This document shows positions 16,683 through 25,339 of a stretch of DNA of 64,000 bases, one piece after another. How positions within the stretch are numbered: the first letter of the stretch is position 1; each line of letters opens with the position of its first letter. Position numbers and translations under genes: made by a program. Under the pieces are notes generated by a model that worked only from the letters and a program-made list of their open reading frames with translations, had not been told where the DNA came from and made no database searches. Source of the stretch: JABMQW01 sp964439935 (GTDB lineage Bacteria; Fidelibacterota; Marinisomatia; Marinisomatales; TCS56); NCBI GenBank assembly GCA_964439935.1, contig CAYTPW010000018.1, forward strand, positions 1 to 64,000, given 5' to 3'.

Positions 16683-18108
16683 ACAGCAACGACCACGCTT
16701 GTTGATCGTTGACGATGAACAGCCGGTCTTAAACGCCCTCAATCGCTCACTGCAAAATGATTTTAACATCCTCCTATCCCTCAGTGGTCCTGCGGCATTA
16801 CAGATATTGCGAGAGCAGGAGGTCATGGTAATCCTGGCCGACCAGCGCATGCCGGAAATGACCGGTGTAAGTTTTTTTACCAAGGCTTTGGCTATTCAAC
16901 CGGATGCGGTACGGGTAATGCTAACCGGTTATTCTGATATCGATGCTATTGTAAGTGCGGTGAATGAGGGGCAAATATTCTATTATTTACACAAACCCTG
17001 GGAACCTGAGACTCTGAAGATGATTCTGCATCGGGCGGCGGAAAATTATGTCATAATTCAGGAAAATCGAGCTTTAACCAGACAGTTGGAATCAGCCAAT
17101 CAACAGTTGCTTGCCGAAAATTCCATCTTAAAGCAAACCGTTGAAAAACAGTATTCATTTGACAATATTGTCGGCGAAAGCGCAGCAATCCAGCAGGTAT
17201 TCAGGTTGATGAAAAAGATCATCCCAACCGATACAACTGTATTGATCACCGGTGAAACGGGTACCGGAAAAGAATTAGTTGCTCAGGCGATTCATTATAA
17301 TGGTCCGCGTAAGGCTAAAATGTTTGTTGCCCAGAATTGCGCCGCTCTGCCCGATACCCTGCTGGAAAGCATTCTCTTCGGCCACAAAAAGGGCGCTTTT
17401 ACCGACGCAATTGATGATCGGATCGGTTTGTTTGAAATTGCCGATGGGGGTACAATCTTCTTGGACGAGATTGCCGATACAACATCCGCTTTTCAGCAAC
17501 GCCTCCTGCGCGTTTTACAGGAAGGAGAAATAAATCCACTCGGTTCACAAACCACTAAGAAAGTGGATATCCGTGTTATATCCTCATCCAATCGCAATTT
17601 GCGTGAAGCGGTACGGGATAATTTATTCCGAGAAGATTTATTCTATCGTTTGAATGTGTTTCCGATTAATCTTCCTGCTTTACGCGACCGCCTGGAGGAT
17701 ATTCCCCTGCTGGCACAACATTTTGTTCAAAAATACTCCCGGAAATTGGGTAAACCAATTTCAGGCATCAGCCGCGACGCGGAATCAATATTGATGAATT
17801 ATCATTATCAAGGTAATGTGCGGGAACTGGAAAATATAATTGAGCGAACTATTGTATTAATTGAACATAAGGATTTCATTACTCCCGAATTGCTGGTCTT
17901 GGATATTAACACGCCGAACTCACCAGGTAGTACCCAGGAATCCACGTTGCCAAAGGAAACATTGGGTCAAGCTGTCAACAAATTGGAGAAAAATTATATC
18001 ATCACTGCCCTGCATAATAACCGGGGGAACATATCAGGAGCTGCCCGCGCACTTGGGCTGAGCCGGGCTGGATTATATAAAAAAATGGCGCGATTAAATA
18101 TTAAATAA
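16675..18108 (+). CDS. Sigma-54-dependent response regulator (NtrC family)
   Basis: A 477-residue activator with a receiver domain (about 5-120; phospho-acceptor Asp56 in 'ILADQRMP', conserved Lys in 'YLHKPW'), a AAA+ sigma-54 interaction domain (about 158-390; Walker A 'GETGTGKE', Walker B-like 'GTIFLDEIAD', 'LRVLQEGE') and a C-terminal Fis-type helix-turn-helix (about 435-477, 'GNISGAARALGLSRAGLYKK'). The sigma-54 contact loop reads GAFTDA (240-245) instead of the canonical GAFTGA. It overlaps the kinase gene by 8 bp. It probably activates nearby genes from -24/-12 promoters after phosphorylation by the upstream kinase. Confidence 0.95.
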   Translation: MNEQQRPRLLIVDDEQPVLNALNRSLQNDFNILLSLSGPAALQILREQEVMVILADQRMPEMTGVSFFTKALAIQPDAVRVMLTGYSDIDAIVSAVNEGQIFYYLHKPWEPETLKMILHRAAENYVIIQENRALTRQLESANQQLLAENSILKQTVEKQYSFDNIVGESAAIQQVFRLMKKIIPTDTTVLITGETGTGKELVAQAIHYNGPRKAKMFVAQNCAALPDTLLESILFGHKKGAFTDAIDDRIGLFEIADGGTIFLDEIADTTSAFQQRLLRVLQEGEINPLGSQTTKKVDIRVISSSNRNLREAVRDNLFREDLFYRLNVFPINLPALRDRLEDIPLLAQHFVQKYSRKLGKPISGISRDAESILMNYHYQGNVRELENIIERTIVLIEHKDFITPELLVLDINTPNSPGSTQESTLPKETLGQAVNKLEKNYIITALHNNRGNISGAARALGLSRAGLYKKMARLNIK

Positions 18109-18118
18109 TGTCTACTTA

Positions 18119-18150
18119 GTATACAGGCTAATTGTATAATATGTATACAG
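18119..18150. promoter_or_regulatory. Direct repeats GTATACAG flanking a TATAAT box
   Basis: Two identical 8-mers (18119-18126 and 18143-18150), each with the palindromic core GTATAC, lie 24 bp apart, and TATAAT (18135-18140) lies between them. They sit in the 185-bp gap between the response regulator and the lipoprotein gene. The layout suggests a regulator site over a promoter. Confidence 0.35.
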
Positions 18151-18245
18151 TCGGGGAATTCTGATTGGTCTTTAGCACATTAAGTGTTTTTACAAGATGT
18201 TGATATTACACTCTTCTGGCATATTTTCTTTACCGCAGGAAATTC

Positions 18246-18260
18246 TGGTCCGAATATTGT
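18246..18260 (+). promoter_or_regulatory. Possible degenerate sigma-54 (-24/-12) promoter
   Basis: TGGTCCG-AATA-TTGTG resembles the consensus TGGCACG-N4-TTGCW with correct spacing, but the -12 GC is GT. It is 34 bp before the lipoprotein ATG and directly downstream of a sigma-54 activator gene. It is weak on sequence alone. Confidence 0.2.
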
Positions 18261-18293
18261 GGCTGTTTAAGTTGGATAAACAATGAGCAGATC

Positions 18294-19319
18294 ATGAAAC
18301 AATTACTGAAAATAAATTTAATTACCCTGTCGATCCTGATAATCCAAGGATGCTACACCCAATTTGCCACCACTAAAGCAATCTATGTCAAACAACCTGA
18401 AAAGAGTTATTTAACTGAGGAAACCCTGATTACCACCAATATTGAATTGGATTCACTACTGGTGGATAGTTCGGAAAATGATATAGTAATTAAAGAATAT
18501 CATTACTGGGCATACGACCCTCTGTTTGGATTCGATCCCTATTATGACAACACTAATCTATATATCCACATTTATCCCAGCCGACCATACCGCTGGGATC
18601 CTTGGTTCTATGGGTATCGCGATCCATTCTGGATGCATGATTATGGCTACTGGAATTATTATGATCCTTATCCCTGGGATTACGGTTGGTACGGATATTA
18701 CCGGCCGCACTACAGTTACTGGCATCGTCCATATCACCATCATTATAATAACTGGCACTGGTATGCTGGTCATAACGACGACCCACCACTGAAAAAGCGT
18801 GATTGGCGTCGGCGAGGTCCCGACTCAAGCAGTGACACGAATGTAAGAAATCCCGGCACTCGAGCACCAGCTGGATCCGACGATCAATTTGCTGCCGTGG
18901 GCACGGATAACAACTTAAGAATACGCAAACGAAACGATAGTCAGAACATCCGTCCTGCGATTTACTCTGACAACGGTTCGCCAACTATCAACCGGCGTGG
19001 AGCCAAAAGAGATAAACCTCTAACGCTGGACACAAGAAAGGACTTTAAATCCCGCACTACCCGCGAGCTTATTAAGCTAATCTCTGGCAGGACTGATGCT
19101 GGTGATCAGAAATCCAGTCGTACAATCATCCGGTCCCGTTCAAAGGATTCATCTTCCGATTCGAAAGGTAGTGCCCGAAGCAACCGTTCTTCGGATTCAA
19201 AATCCAAAAAACACAGCGCCTCCAGTTCGCGCTCTAAAAAAACATCCAATTCTTCTAAATCAAACCGATCGCGTAGCAATTCGAAAAAAGCGTCCAGCAG
19301 TAAGCGGTCCCGGCGCTGA
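18294..19319 (+). CDS. Putative lipoprotein with Tyr/Trp/His-rich middle and Ser/Arg/Lys-rich tail
   Basis: A 341-residue protein of no recognised family. A lipoprotein signal ends in 'LIIQGC' (Cys20). Residues about 75-165 are extraordinarily rich in Tyr, Trp, His, Pro and Asp ('WDYGWYGYYRPHYSYWHRP' type runs). The last about 70 residues are an almost pure mix of Ser, Lys, Arg, Asn and Asp resembling an RS domain. Such low-complexity basic tails suggest binding to a polyanion (LPS, capsule, DNA) or a structural matrix, but this is a guess. It follows the sigma-54 regulator by 185 bp and precedes an outer-membrane barrel by 26 bp, probably as one operon. Confidence 0.75.
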   Translation: MKQLLKINLITLSILIIQGCYTQFATTKAIYVKQPEKSYLTEETLITTNIELDSLLVDSSENDIVIKEYHYWAYDPLFGFDPYYDNTNLYIHIYPSRPYRWDPWFYGYRDPFWMHDYGYWNYYDPYPWDYGWYGYYRPHYSYWHRPYHHHYNNWHWYAGHNDDPPLKKRDWRRRGPDSSSDTNVRNPGTRAPAGSDDQFAAVGTDNNLRIRKRNDSQNIRPAIYSDNGSPTINRRGAKRDKPLTLDTRKDFKSRTTRELIKLISGRTDAGDQKSSRTIIRSRSKDSSSDSKGSARSNRSSDSKSKKHSASSSRSKKTSNSSKSNRSRSNSKKASSSKRSRR

Positions 19320-19345
19320 TTTAATATGAATATAAAGGTATAATC

Positions 19346-20722
19346 ATGCACAAATATATTCTAGCAATCTTTTTTCTGGTGTCTGGCTTAACGGTAGGCC
19401 TGCAGGCCCAAAACGCTTATGATGCGATTCATTTTATTGAAAATGAGAGCGGATTCGGTACGCGCGCCCTGGCAATGGGAGGTGCCTATTCCGGTTTAGC
19501 TGATGACTATTCCGCTTTATACTGGAATCCAGCTGGTCTGGGCTATATTCGATCTTCAATTTTCTCGGTTGAGCTGTCACACCTTAATTATCAAAATGAT
19601 GCTGGTTTCACTGGTATTAATACTTTTGACAGTCAGGCTTACACCCGCCTGCGATCCCTGGGTTTTGCTTTGCCAATTCCAACTGCACGCGGCAGCTGCG
19701 TAATAGCACTTGGTTATAATAAAATAACGGACTATGACCAAATTTTACATTTTTCAGGTTACAGCTCAATTTCTAATGGGATTGGTTTCTATTTCGCTGA
19801 TGAAAATGATGAAGCACAATATTATCCTTTTGATAAGGAAGTACAGCGGTCGGAATATATCAACACATCCGGCGGCTTAAATTACTGGAGCCTGGGGAGC
19901 GCTGTGGCTCTTTCTCCGCAATTCATGGCCGGGGCTACTTTTTCACTGATCAATGGTCAGGAAAGCTATAATTTATTTTTCAATCAGATCGATATCAACA
20001 ATGTATTTAATTCATACCCGGGCGATATCGATCAATACGAGGTAAATCAATACCTGCTGTCGGATATTTACGGTCTGGATATCAAATTGGGCGGAAGCCT
20101 CCAACTTATGCGCTGGCTTCGCCTGGGTGGCACGATTACATTGCCATCCCATCTGACGGTTAAAGAAACCTATTCCAGTGACGACCGGATCATTTTCGAT
20201 GATGGGACCGATGATAAAACAGATGACAGCGGGCAATGGAAATACACCATCCGGACACCTTATAATTTCGACGGTGGAATCGCTTTCACCGGGCGTTTCC
20301 TAACCCTGTCTGTCTCGGCCCGCTACCGTGACTGGTCACAAACCCAATTCAGGATTCCCGACAATAAGCTTGGTAATTCCGATTACCGTGAATTGATTGA
20401 TGAAAACAATGTTATTCGTAATACTTACCGGCCCACGACCGATTATCGTCTGGGCGGTGAAATAAAATTACCGTTCCTCCACAGTCAAATACGCGGCGGG
20501 TACGGTTACTACCCCAATCCATTGATCAAGGCACACGAGAGTAGGGCAAAACATGTTTATACAACCGGTTTGAGTTTTACTGTCGACCGAAACATCAATC
20601 TGGAGCTTACACATATCAAAAGTGATTGGAGCCGCAAGACAGAAGACCATTTTACGCCAGCCGGTACCCTGGAAAACATATCCACAAACAAGCTCCTGAT
20701 CGGCCTTTCTTACAGATTCTAA
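19346..20722 (+). CDS. FadL/PorV-like outer-membrane protein
   Basis: A 458-residue beta-barrel of the OmpP1/FadL/PorV-like group. A signal peptide (residues 1-21, ending LQA-QNA) is followed by the family signature 'GFGTRALAMGGAYSGLADDYSALYWNPAGLG', a buried N-terminal hatch-like segment, then a barrel ending with the C-terminal aromatic 'LLIGLSYRF'. In Bacteroidota-like genomes this family includes both hydrophobic-substrate channels and the PorV attachment shuttle of the type IX secretion system; the sequence alone does not separate these. The window also encodes a giant protein with a type IX-like sorting domain (51422-59596). Confidence 0.85.
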   Translation: MHKYILAIFFLVSGLTVGLQAQNAYDAIHFIENESGFGTRALAMGGAYSGLADDYSALYWNPAGLGYIRSSIFSVELSHLNYQNDAGFTGINTFDSQAYTRLRSLGFALPIPTARGSCVIALGYNKITDYDQILHFSGYSSISNGIGFYFADENDEAQYYPFDKEVQRSEYINTSGGLNYWSLGSAVALSPQFMAGATFSLINGQESYNLFFNQIDINNVFNSYPGDIDQYEVNQYLLSDIYGLDIKLGGSLQLMRWLRLGGTITLPSHLTVKETYSSDDRIIFDDGTDDKTDDSGQWKYTIRTPYNFDGGIAFTGRFLTLSVSARYRDWSQTQFRIPDNKLGNSDYRELIDENNVIRNTYRPTTDYRLGGEIKLPFLHSQIRGGYGYYPNPLIKAHESRAKHVYTTGLSFTVDRNINLELTHIKSDWSRKTEDHFTPAGTLENISTNKLLIGLSYRF

Positions 20723-20841
20723 CGTATTATCCTGAACGCGAATCCTTAATAACCACTACCACACCATTATCATTTAGATTTTAACGTCAACTCGATTTTT
20801 GACTTTTCAGTAATGGTTGGGTAGTTATTACATTCTCCACC

Positions 20842-22146
20842 ATGAATCTCAATGAACAAGTCCAGTCTGTCATCCTTTCAAATTTGCGCCCCGTTGATAA
20901 CAGATTAATCGGAATAGAAATTGAGTGTCTGGTTTATAACCAAAAAATGCAACGTGTTCCCGTAAATCCTGGTCCCGAATTCTCCGCAACCGATCTGCTG
21001 GAACAACTAAGTCGCTGGAAAGGGGACAACCAGCATTGCATCCATTACTCTCTTGAACCCGGCGGCCAACTGGAGTATGCTTCTCAACCTGGAAATAATT
21101 TACACATCATAAATCAACAATATCGACAGCACCTAGAACAATTAATTCAAATCAGCCAACAGGAAAAATTGGTATTAATTGACTATGCCCTTGAACCATT
21201 GTTTGGACCAGAGCAGGTTGAGCTGATTGCAGAAGAAAAATACCGGCATATGCATGATTTATTTTCTGGAACGGGGAATCATGGGCACTGGATGATGCGC
21301 AATACAACCAGTGTCCAGGTTAACATTGATATCACCTCCCGACGGGACGCCGAAGAAATGGCGTTTATCGCCGATTGTATAGAACCGTTTGCTGCCATCC
21401 TTTTTGCCCATGCTCCATTTTACCGGGGGAAAGTGGCCGGTACACGAAATCTACGCTATGATATCTGGAATGATACTGATCCATCACGCTGCGGAAATTT
21501 ATTTGATCATGGAATTGACAGCCCCGATGGATTGTTGGAAAAATATATATATTGGATTCTGAGCATACCGATGATATTTGCCCTGGATCAGGCCAACCAT
21601 GTCATATCTTTTAGGGGTACGGCTGGAGAATGGCTGCGGTCCCGGGCAGTTGCTGGAGTTGCCACCGATGAGGATATCCAGTTGGTTTTACACCAGATAT
21701 TTACGCATGCTCGTTTTAAGCATGTTCTGGAGGTGCGCGGTGCCGACCGGCCCCTTTGCGGTCACGATCTTGCGCCGGCTGCCTTTTGGGTAGGTTTGCT
21801 GACAACCGCTAACACACGGGAACGAATTCTCGATCTGGTGAATTCCTGGTCGCATGAAACTCGATTGAAGCTGAACGCCAGTGCGGCACGATTGGATCTG
21901 CAGCAACCTGCTCCCGATGGGCGTGAACTCGGCGAGTGGATTGGTGAAATAACGGATCTTGCTCAGGCTGGCCTCGATGAACGTGCCGATCTTTGCGACA
22001 TCCCCAATGAGCGTAAATACCTGGCCGATTACTTAACCGAATTCTTCCGGATCGGCCCACCGGCTATTCATATACAAAATATCTACAAACGCAGCACCCT
22101 GCCCCTGGCTGAATTCATTAAAACTTGTGCGATGGCTTATGAATAA
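20842..22146 (+). CDS. Glutamate-cysteine ligase-like enzyme (GCS2 family)
   Basis: An ATP-dependent carboxylate-amine ligase related to plant-type/actinobacterial glutamate-cysteine ligase, which makes gamma-glutamylcysteine, the first step of glutathione-like thiol synthesis. Seen: 'IGIEIECLVYN' (acidic metal/ATP ligands), 'YSLEPGGQLEYASQP', 'MMRNTTSVQVNIDI' and 'EVRGADRPLCG', all typical GCS2 motifs. The 434-residue length is normal. It overlaps the next gene by 8 bp. A glutathione synthetase is not visible in the window, so the final product could be gamma-glutamylcysteine or another gamma-glutamyl amide. Confidence 0.85.
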   Translation: MNLNEQVQSVILSNLRPVDNRLIGIEIECLVYNQKMQRVPVNPGPEFSATDLLEQLSRWKGDNQHCIHYSLEPGGQLEYASQPGNNLHIINQQYRQHLEQLIQISQQEKLVLIDYALEPLFGPEQVELIAEEKYRHMHDLFSGTGNHGHWMMRNTTSVQVNIDITSRRDAEEMAFIADCIEPFAAILFAHAPFYRGKVAGTRNLRYDIWNDTDPSRCGNLFDHGIDSPDGLLEKYIYWILSIPMIFALDQANHVISFRGTAGEWLRSRAVAGVATDEDIQLVLHQIFTHARFKHVLEVRGADRPLCGHDLAPAAFWVGLLTTANTRERILDLVNSWSHETRLKLNASAARLDLQQPAPDGRELGEWIGEITDLAQAGLDERADLCDIPNERKYLADYLTEFFRIGPPAIHIQNIYKRSTLPLAEFIKTCAMAYE

Positions 22147-22870
22147 ACCGCTGATTGGAATTAATCCCTATTACTTCGCATTTAAAGATGACTGGTGGTC
22201 GGCTACTAAAGATGACTATATAAATTCAGTCTGGACTAATGGCGGTATACCGATAACGCTGTGTCACCCGCCGCGTGACATAGCTATTGCAATCATTATC
22301 GAGCGTATTGACGGTTTAATTATGGTCGGCGGACCGGATTTTCACAGCAACCTGTACGGGGGACAGAATCCTGAGTTGTTGAGCGAAATCATACATCCAA
22401 ACCGGGAGACCTTTGATCGGGAAATATTCCAGGAAGCCCGGCGCAACAATAAACCAATTCTGGCCATTTGTGCCGGCATGCAGCACATTAATCTGATCTA
22501 TGGCGGGAGTCTTTACGAAGATATCCCACGCCAATTACCGGGTCATATCGATCACGGAGAATTTGACGGTGATTATAGTACCCATTCGGTTCTGCTCGAC
22601 CGCAGCAGCACGCTCTTTACAATTATGGGGGAAAATGAGCCAATGGTGCGCAGCACCCATCACCAGGGTGTAAAAAAACTAGGTGCTCAACTCAAGCCGG
22701 TTGCCTGGTCGGAGGATGGACTGGTGGAAGCAATCGAGGACCTGCATGATCCCCAGGCTTTTATCGCCACCCAGTGGCACCCAGAACTAGCGCCGGAGGA
22801 CCGAGCTAACAACGCGCTGTTTGAATGGTTGGTCACCGAAGCTGATCGGCGTAAGCATATATTTGGCTAA
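22139..22870 (+). CDS. Class I glutamine amidotransferase-like gamma-glutamyl hydrolase (PuuD family)
   Basis: Predicted to hydrolyse a gamma-glutamyl amide bond (gamma-glutamyl-GABA hydrolase family, peptidase C26). The triad is visible: Cys111 in 'LAICAGMQHINLIYGG' and the His/Glu of 'ATQWHPELAP'; 'THHQGVKKLG' is also typical. I start it at ATG 22139, which overlaps the ligase gene by 8 bp; an in-frame GTG at 22127 would add four residues. Tight coupling to a gamma-glutamyl ligase suggests the pair handles one gamma-glutamyl metabolite. Which one is unknown. Confidence 0.88.
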   Translation: MNKPLIGINPYYFAFKDDWWSATKDDYINSVWTNGGIPITLCHPPRDIAIAIIIERIDGLIMVGGPDFHSNLYGGQNPELLSEIIHPNRETFDREIFQEARRNNKPILAICAGMQHINLIYGGSLYEDIPRQLPGHIDHGEFDGDYSTHSVLLDRSSTLFTIMGENEPMVRSTHHQGVKKLGAQLKPVAWSEDGLVEAIEDLHDPQAFIATQWHPELAPEDRANNALFEWLVTEADRRKHIFG

Positions 22871-24258
22871 ATTGGTGCAAATTTGGCCGTGAAATGTCTT
22901 AAAAATGGCGGTTGCTCTATAATGCGATAACCAGTGATCGATTCCCGATTAGTATATACTTCTTTAGCCACCTCCAGAACATAATCAACATGACTTTGGG
23001 TATGAACCCGCCGCGGTAAGGCTAATCGAACCAGTTCCATGGCTCCGGGTGTTTCTTTTCCGGTTTTCTGGTTAATTTTTCCAAACATTACCGATCCTAT
23101 TTCAACCGACCTGATACCACCCACACGGTAGAGCTCAATTGACAGACTCTGACCGGGGTAATGTAACGGCGGGATTTGCGGTAACAGCGCTTTAGCATCA
23201 ATATAAATTGCATGCCCGCCGGGTGGCTGCACTATCGGAATGCCGATATCGGTTAAATGATCACCTAAATATTTGGCTTCCGAAATTCGATATAGCAAAT
23301 AATCCTCATCCAGTACTTCCTGCAGACCAACGGCAATGGCATCCAGGTCGCGCCCTGCCAGGCCACCGTAGGTGGGAAAGCCCTCGGTTAATATCAGCAG
23401 ATTTTTTTCCTGCTGGGCCAGGTCGCCGGCATTGGTGCAAAGAAAACCGCCAATATTGGCCAGACCGTCTTTCTTGGCACTCATCGTACAGCCATCGCCA
23501 TAACTGAACATTTCCTGCACAATTTCCAGCACCGATTTGTTTTCGTAGCCTTTTTCGCGCTGTTTGATAAAGAAAGCATTCTCGGCAAATCGGCAGGCAT
23601 CAAAATAAAGTGGAATGCCGTATTGATTCAGCAGTTTACGTACTGCTTTTATATTGGCCATCGAAACCGGCTGGCCACCACCGGAATTATTGGTAATTGT
23701 AAGCATGCACAGTGGTATTTTTTCAATACCGACCTGATTAATCAATGCCTCGAGTTTCTCGATATCCATACTACCTTTGAACGGGTGCAGATTGGAGGGA
23801 TCACGGCCCTCATCGATCACCAGATCGACGGCTTGAGCACCACGATATTCAACATTGGCGCGCGTCGTGTCAAAATGAGTATTATTGGGCACAACATCGC
23901 CCTCCTTGCACATGACTGTAAACAAAATCCGCTCCGCCGCCCGGCCCTGATGGGTTGGAATTACATGGGTAAAACCGAATATGTCTTTCACCATCTTCTC
24001 AAAGCGCTGGTAACTGAGACTGCCGGCATAGGCTTCATCGCCGCGCATGATTGCCGCCCATTGTTCCGAGCTCATGGCACCTGTTCCACTATCGGTCAGG
24101 AGATCAATGAGGACATTCTGCGCCTCGATTTTGAATAGATTATAATACGCATCCAAAAGAAAACGCTCGCGCTCTTCCATCGTTGTCATACGAATCGGTT
24201 GAATGGATTTGATGGTAAATGGTTCGATTACGGTGCGAAAATGCGGTTTGTCCGGCAT
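22867..24258 (-). CDS. tnaA: Tryptophanase
   Basis: A PLP beta-eliminating lyase that splits tryptophan into indole, pyruvate and ammonia. Family features: 'LLTDSGTGAMS', 'MRGDEAYAGS', 'THQGRAAER', 'FDACRFAENAFFIKQRE' and the PLP Lys263 in 'CTMSAKKDG'. Tyrosine phenol-lyase is the close alternative. It requires an Arg after the Glu in its 'VRSMERG' segment, whereas here it reads 'IRSVEIGSV' (Ile387), as in E. coli tryptophanase, so I call tryptophanase. At 463 residues it is normal. I saw no tnaC-like leader in the 139 bp upstream. It converges with the amidotransferase gene (4-bp overlap of the 3' ends). Confidence 0.9.
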   Translation of the reverse strand: MPDKPHFRTVIEPFTIKSIQPIRMTTMEERERFLLDAYYNLFKIEAQNVLIDLLTDSGTGAMSSEQWAAIMRGDEAYAGSLSYQRFEKMVKDIFGFTHVIPTHQGRAAERILFTVMCKEGDVVPNNTHFDTTRANVEYRGAQAVDLVIDEGRDPSNLHPFKGSMDIEKLEALINQVGIEKIPLCMLTITNNSGGGQPVSMANIKAVRKLLNQYGIPLYFDACRFAENAFFIKQREKGYENKSVLEIVQEMFSYGDGCTMSAKKDGLANIGGFLCTNAGDLAQQEKNLLILTEGFPTYGGLAGRDLDAIAVGLQEVLDEDYLLYRISEAKYLGDHLTDIGIPIVQPPGGHAIYIDAKALLPQIPPLHYPGQSLSIELYRVGGIRSVEIGSVMFGKINQKTGKETPGAMELVRLALPRRVHTQSHVDYVLEVAKEVYTNRESITGYRIIEQPPFLRHFTAKFAPI

Positions 24259-24344
24259 AGTATCCCTCTTGTACTGGTTACGTATGGCTACAAATTAACC
24301 CTTTTAAAAATCAGAGCGAACCCTTTTGATTGCCAGGAATGGCT

Positions 24345-24378
24345 AAAAAAAAGGCCACTTAAGTTTAAGCGGCCTTTT
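24345..24378 (-). terminator. Intrinsic terminator of the motor operon
   Basis: AAAAGGCC (24349-24356) pairs with GGCCTTTT (24371-24378), extended by CTTAA/TTAAG. On the minus strand it is followed by eight T. It lies 20 bp after the fliG stop and ends the seven-gene operon. Confidence 0.85.
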
Positions 24379-24397
24379 CAGATAAATACTATATTGC

Positions 24398-25327
24398 TTA
24401 TTCAATCATCTCGCCGCCGCCAATCAGATCAGCCAGTTGGTAGGCGCCATCTTTTTCCATGTCCCGTGCCAACTGAACGATCGACTTGCGGGCTTTGTCG
24501 ATCTCCCGCTTAACAATCGCTCCTTCAATTGGTTCATACATAGCCTGTTTTTTCTGCGGGAGGTTTTCTAAAACATGATTGACCGTATCCTCATCCATTC
24601 CTTTCATGGCCATGGCTATCGTATCCAATTCCACCGAATTCATCAAATCACGCAACAAGCTATCCGGGAAAAATTCAAAGATATTTTCATATGTTAAATG
24701 GTATTTTTTTACTTCTTTGGCCAATTCCGGATTTTCAAGGGTTATGGCCTCCAGGTATTTTCTCTCCTCTTCCGGTTCCATATCGCCCAGAATGGCCGCT
24801 ATATCCTGGCCACCGCCCCGGGAAAAGTCAATCGTGCGCGGTAAAAAATGTGATTTATCTTCCAAGTCGTGGGCCACATCAACAACCGCTTCCAGGGGTA
24901 GATCCGACAGGTCGCCTATTTCAATCAGTACCCGCCCCTTGGTTTCGGCGTCCAGCCTACCCAATACCAGCATACGGCGTTCCTGGGACATTTGAGCCAT
25001 CGCAATTGCAATTACGCGCGGCTGTTCCGCAACCAGCAACGCCACCACTTGCTCATCCGTCAGATGCTCAACGAAAGCAAATGGTTTTTTCGGTTCGTCG
25101 CCGGCTTCATTGAATTTTTCACTGATAAAACTAAAATAGAATTCTTCGATCACCCGTTTTTTCACACCGAACGAAACCGACCCCAATTCGCGGATCGTCG
25201 AACGCACTTTCCGTAGATCAGTTTGTGAAATGCCTTTAATCAGGGTCATTGCCAGGCTCTCACCCAGGACTGAAAAAAGGATCGCAACTTTATGTAAACC
25301 GGATAATCGATTATAATCTGTAATCAT
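24398..25327 (-). CDS. fliG: FliG-like rotor switch protein
   Basis: A rotor protein that transmits stator (MotA) movement. All three FliG regions are present. FliG-N (about 1-72, 'LSGLHKVAILFSVLGES'), which binds FliF; FliG-M (about 85-185) including 'GGGQDIAAILGDMEPEEE'; and FliG-C (about 210-300), with the torque-helix region 'MAMKGMDEDTVNHVLENLP'. Charged residues Lys242 and Lys259 fall at positions of E. coli Lys264 and Arg281 by my gapless alignment from memory. Asp288/289 are not conserved in place, though Glu265 and Glu268 are adjacent. The FliM-binding EHPQ motif is altered to 'EQPR' (101-104). No FliM or FliN gene is nearby. It is the last gene of the operon; AGGAT precedes the ATG. 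Confidence 0.88.
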   Translation of the reverse strand: MITDYNRLSGLHKVAILFSVLGESLAMTLIKGISQTDLRKVRSTIRELGSVSFGVKKRVIEEFYFSFISEKFNEAGDEPKKPFAFVEHLTDEQVVALLVAEQPRVIAIAMAQMSQERRMLVLGRLDAETKGRVLIEIGDLSDLPLEAVVDVAHDLEDKSHFLPRTIDFSRGGGQDIAAILGDMEPEEERKYLEAITLENPELAKEVKKYHLTYENIFEFFPDSLLRDLMNSVELDTIAMAMKGMDEDTVNHVLENLPQKKQAMYEPIEGAIVKREIDKARKSIVQLARDMEKDGAYQLADLIGGGEMIE

Positions 25328-25339
25328 ATGCAGATCCTG

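Noticed and set aside
23623..24138. Plus-strand open frame inside tryptophanase
   Set aside because: It is antisense to the conserved PLP domain.
22867..24258. Tyrosine phenol-lyase
   Set aside because: The diagnostic Arg of tyrosine phenol-lyase is replaced by Ile387 in a tryptophanase-like context.
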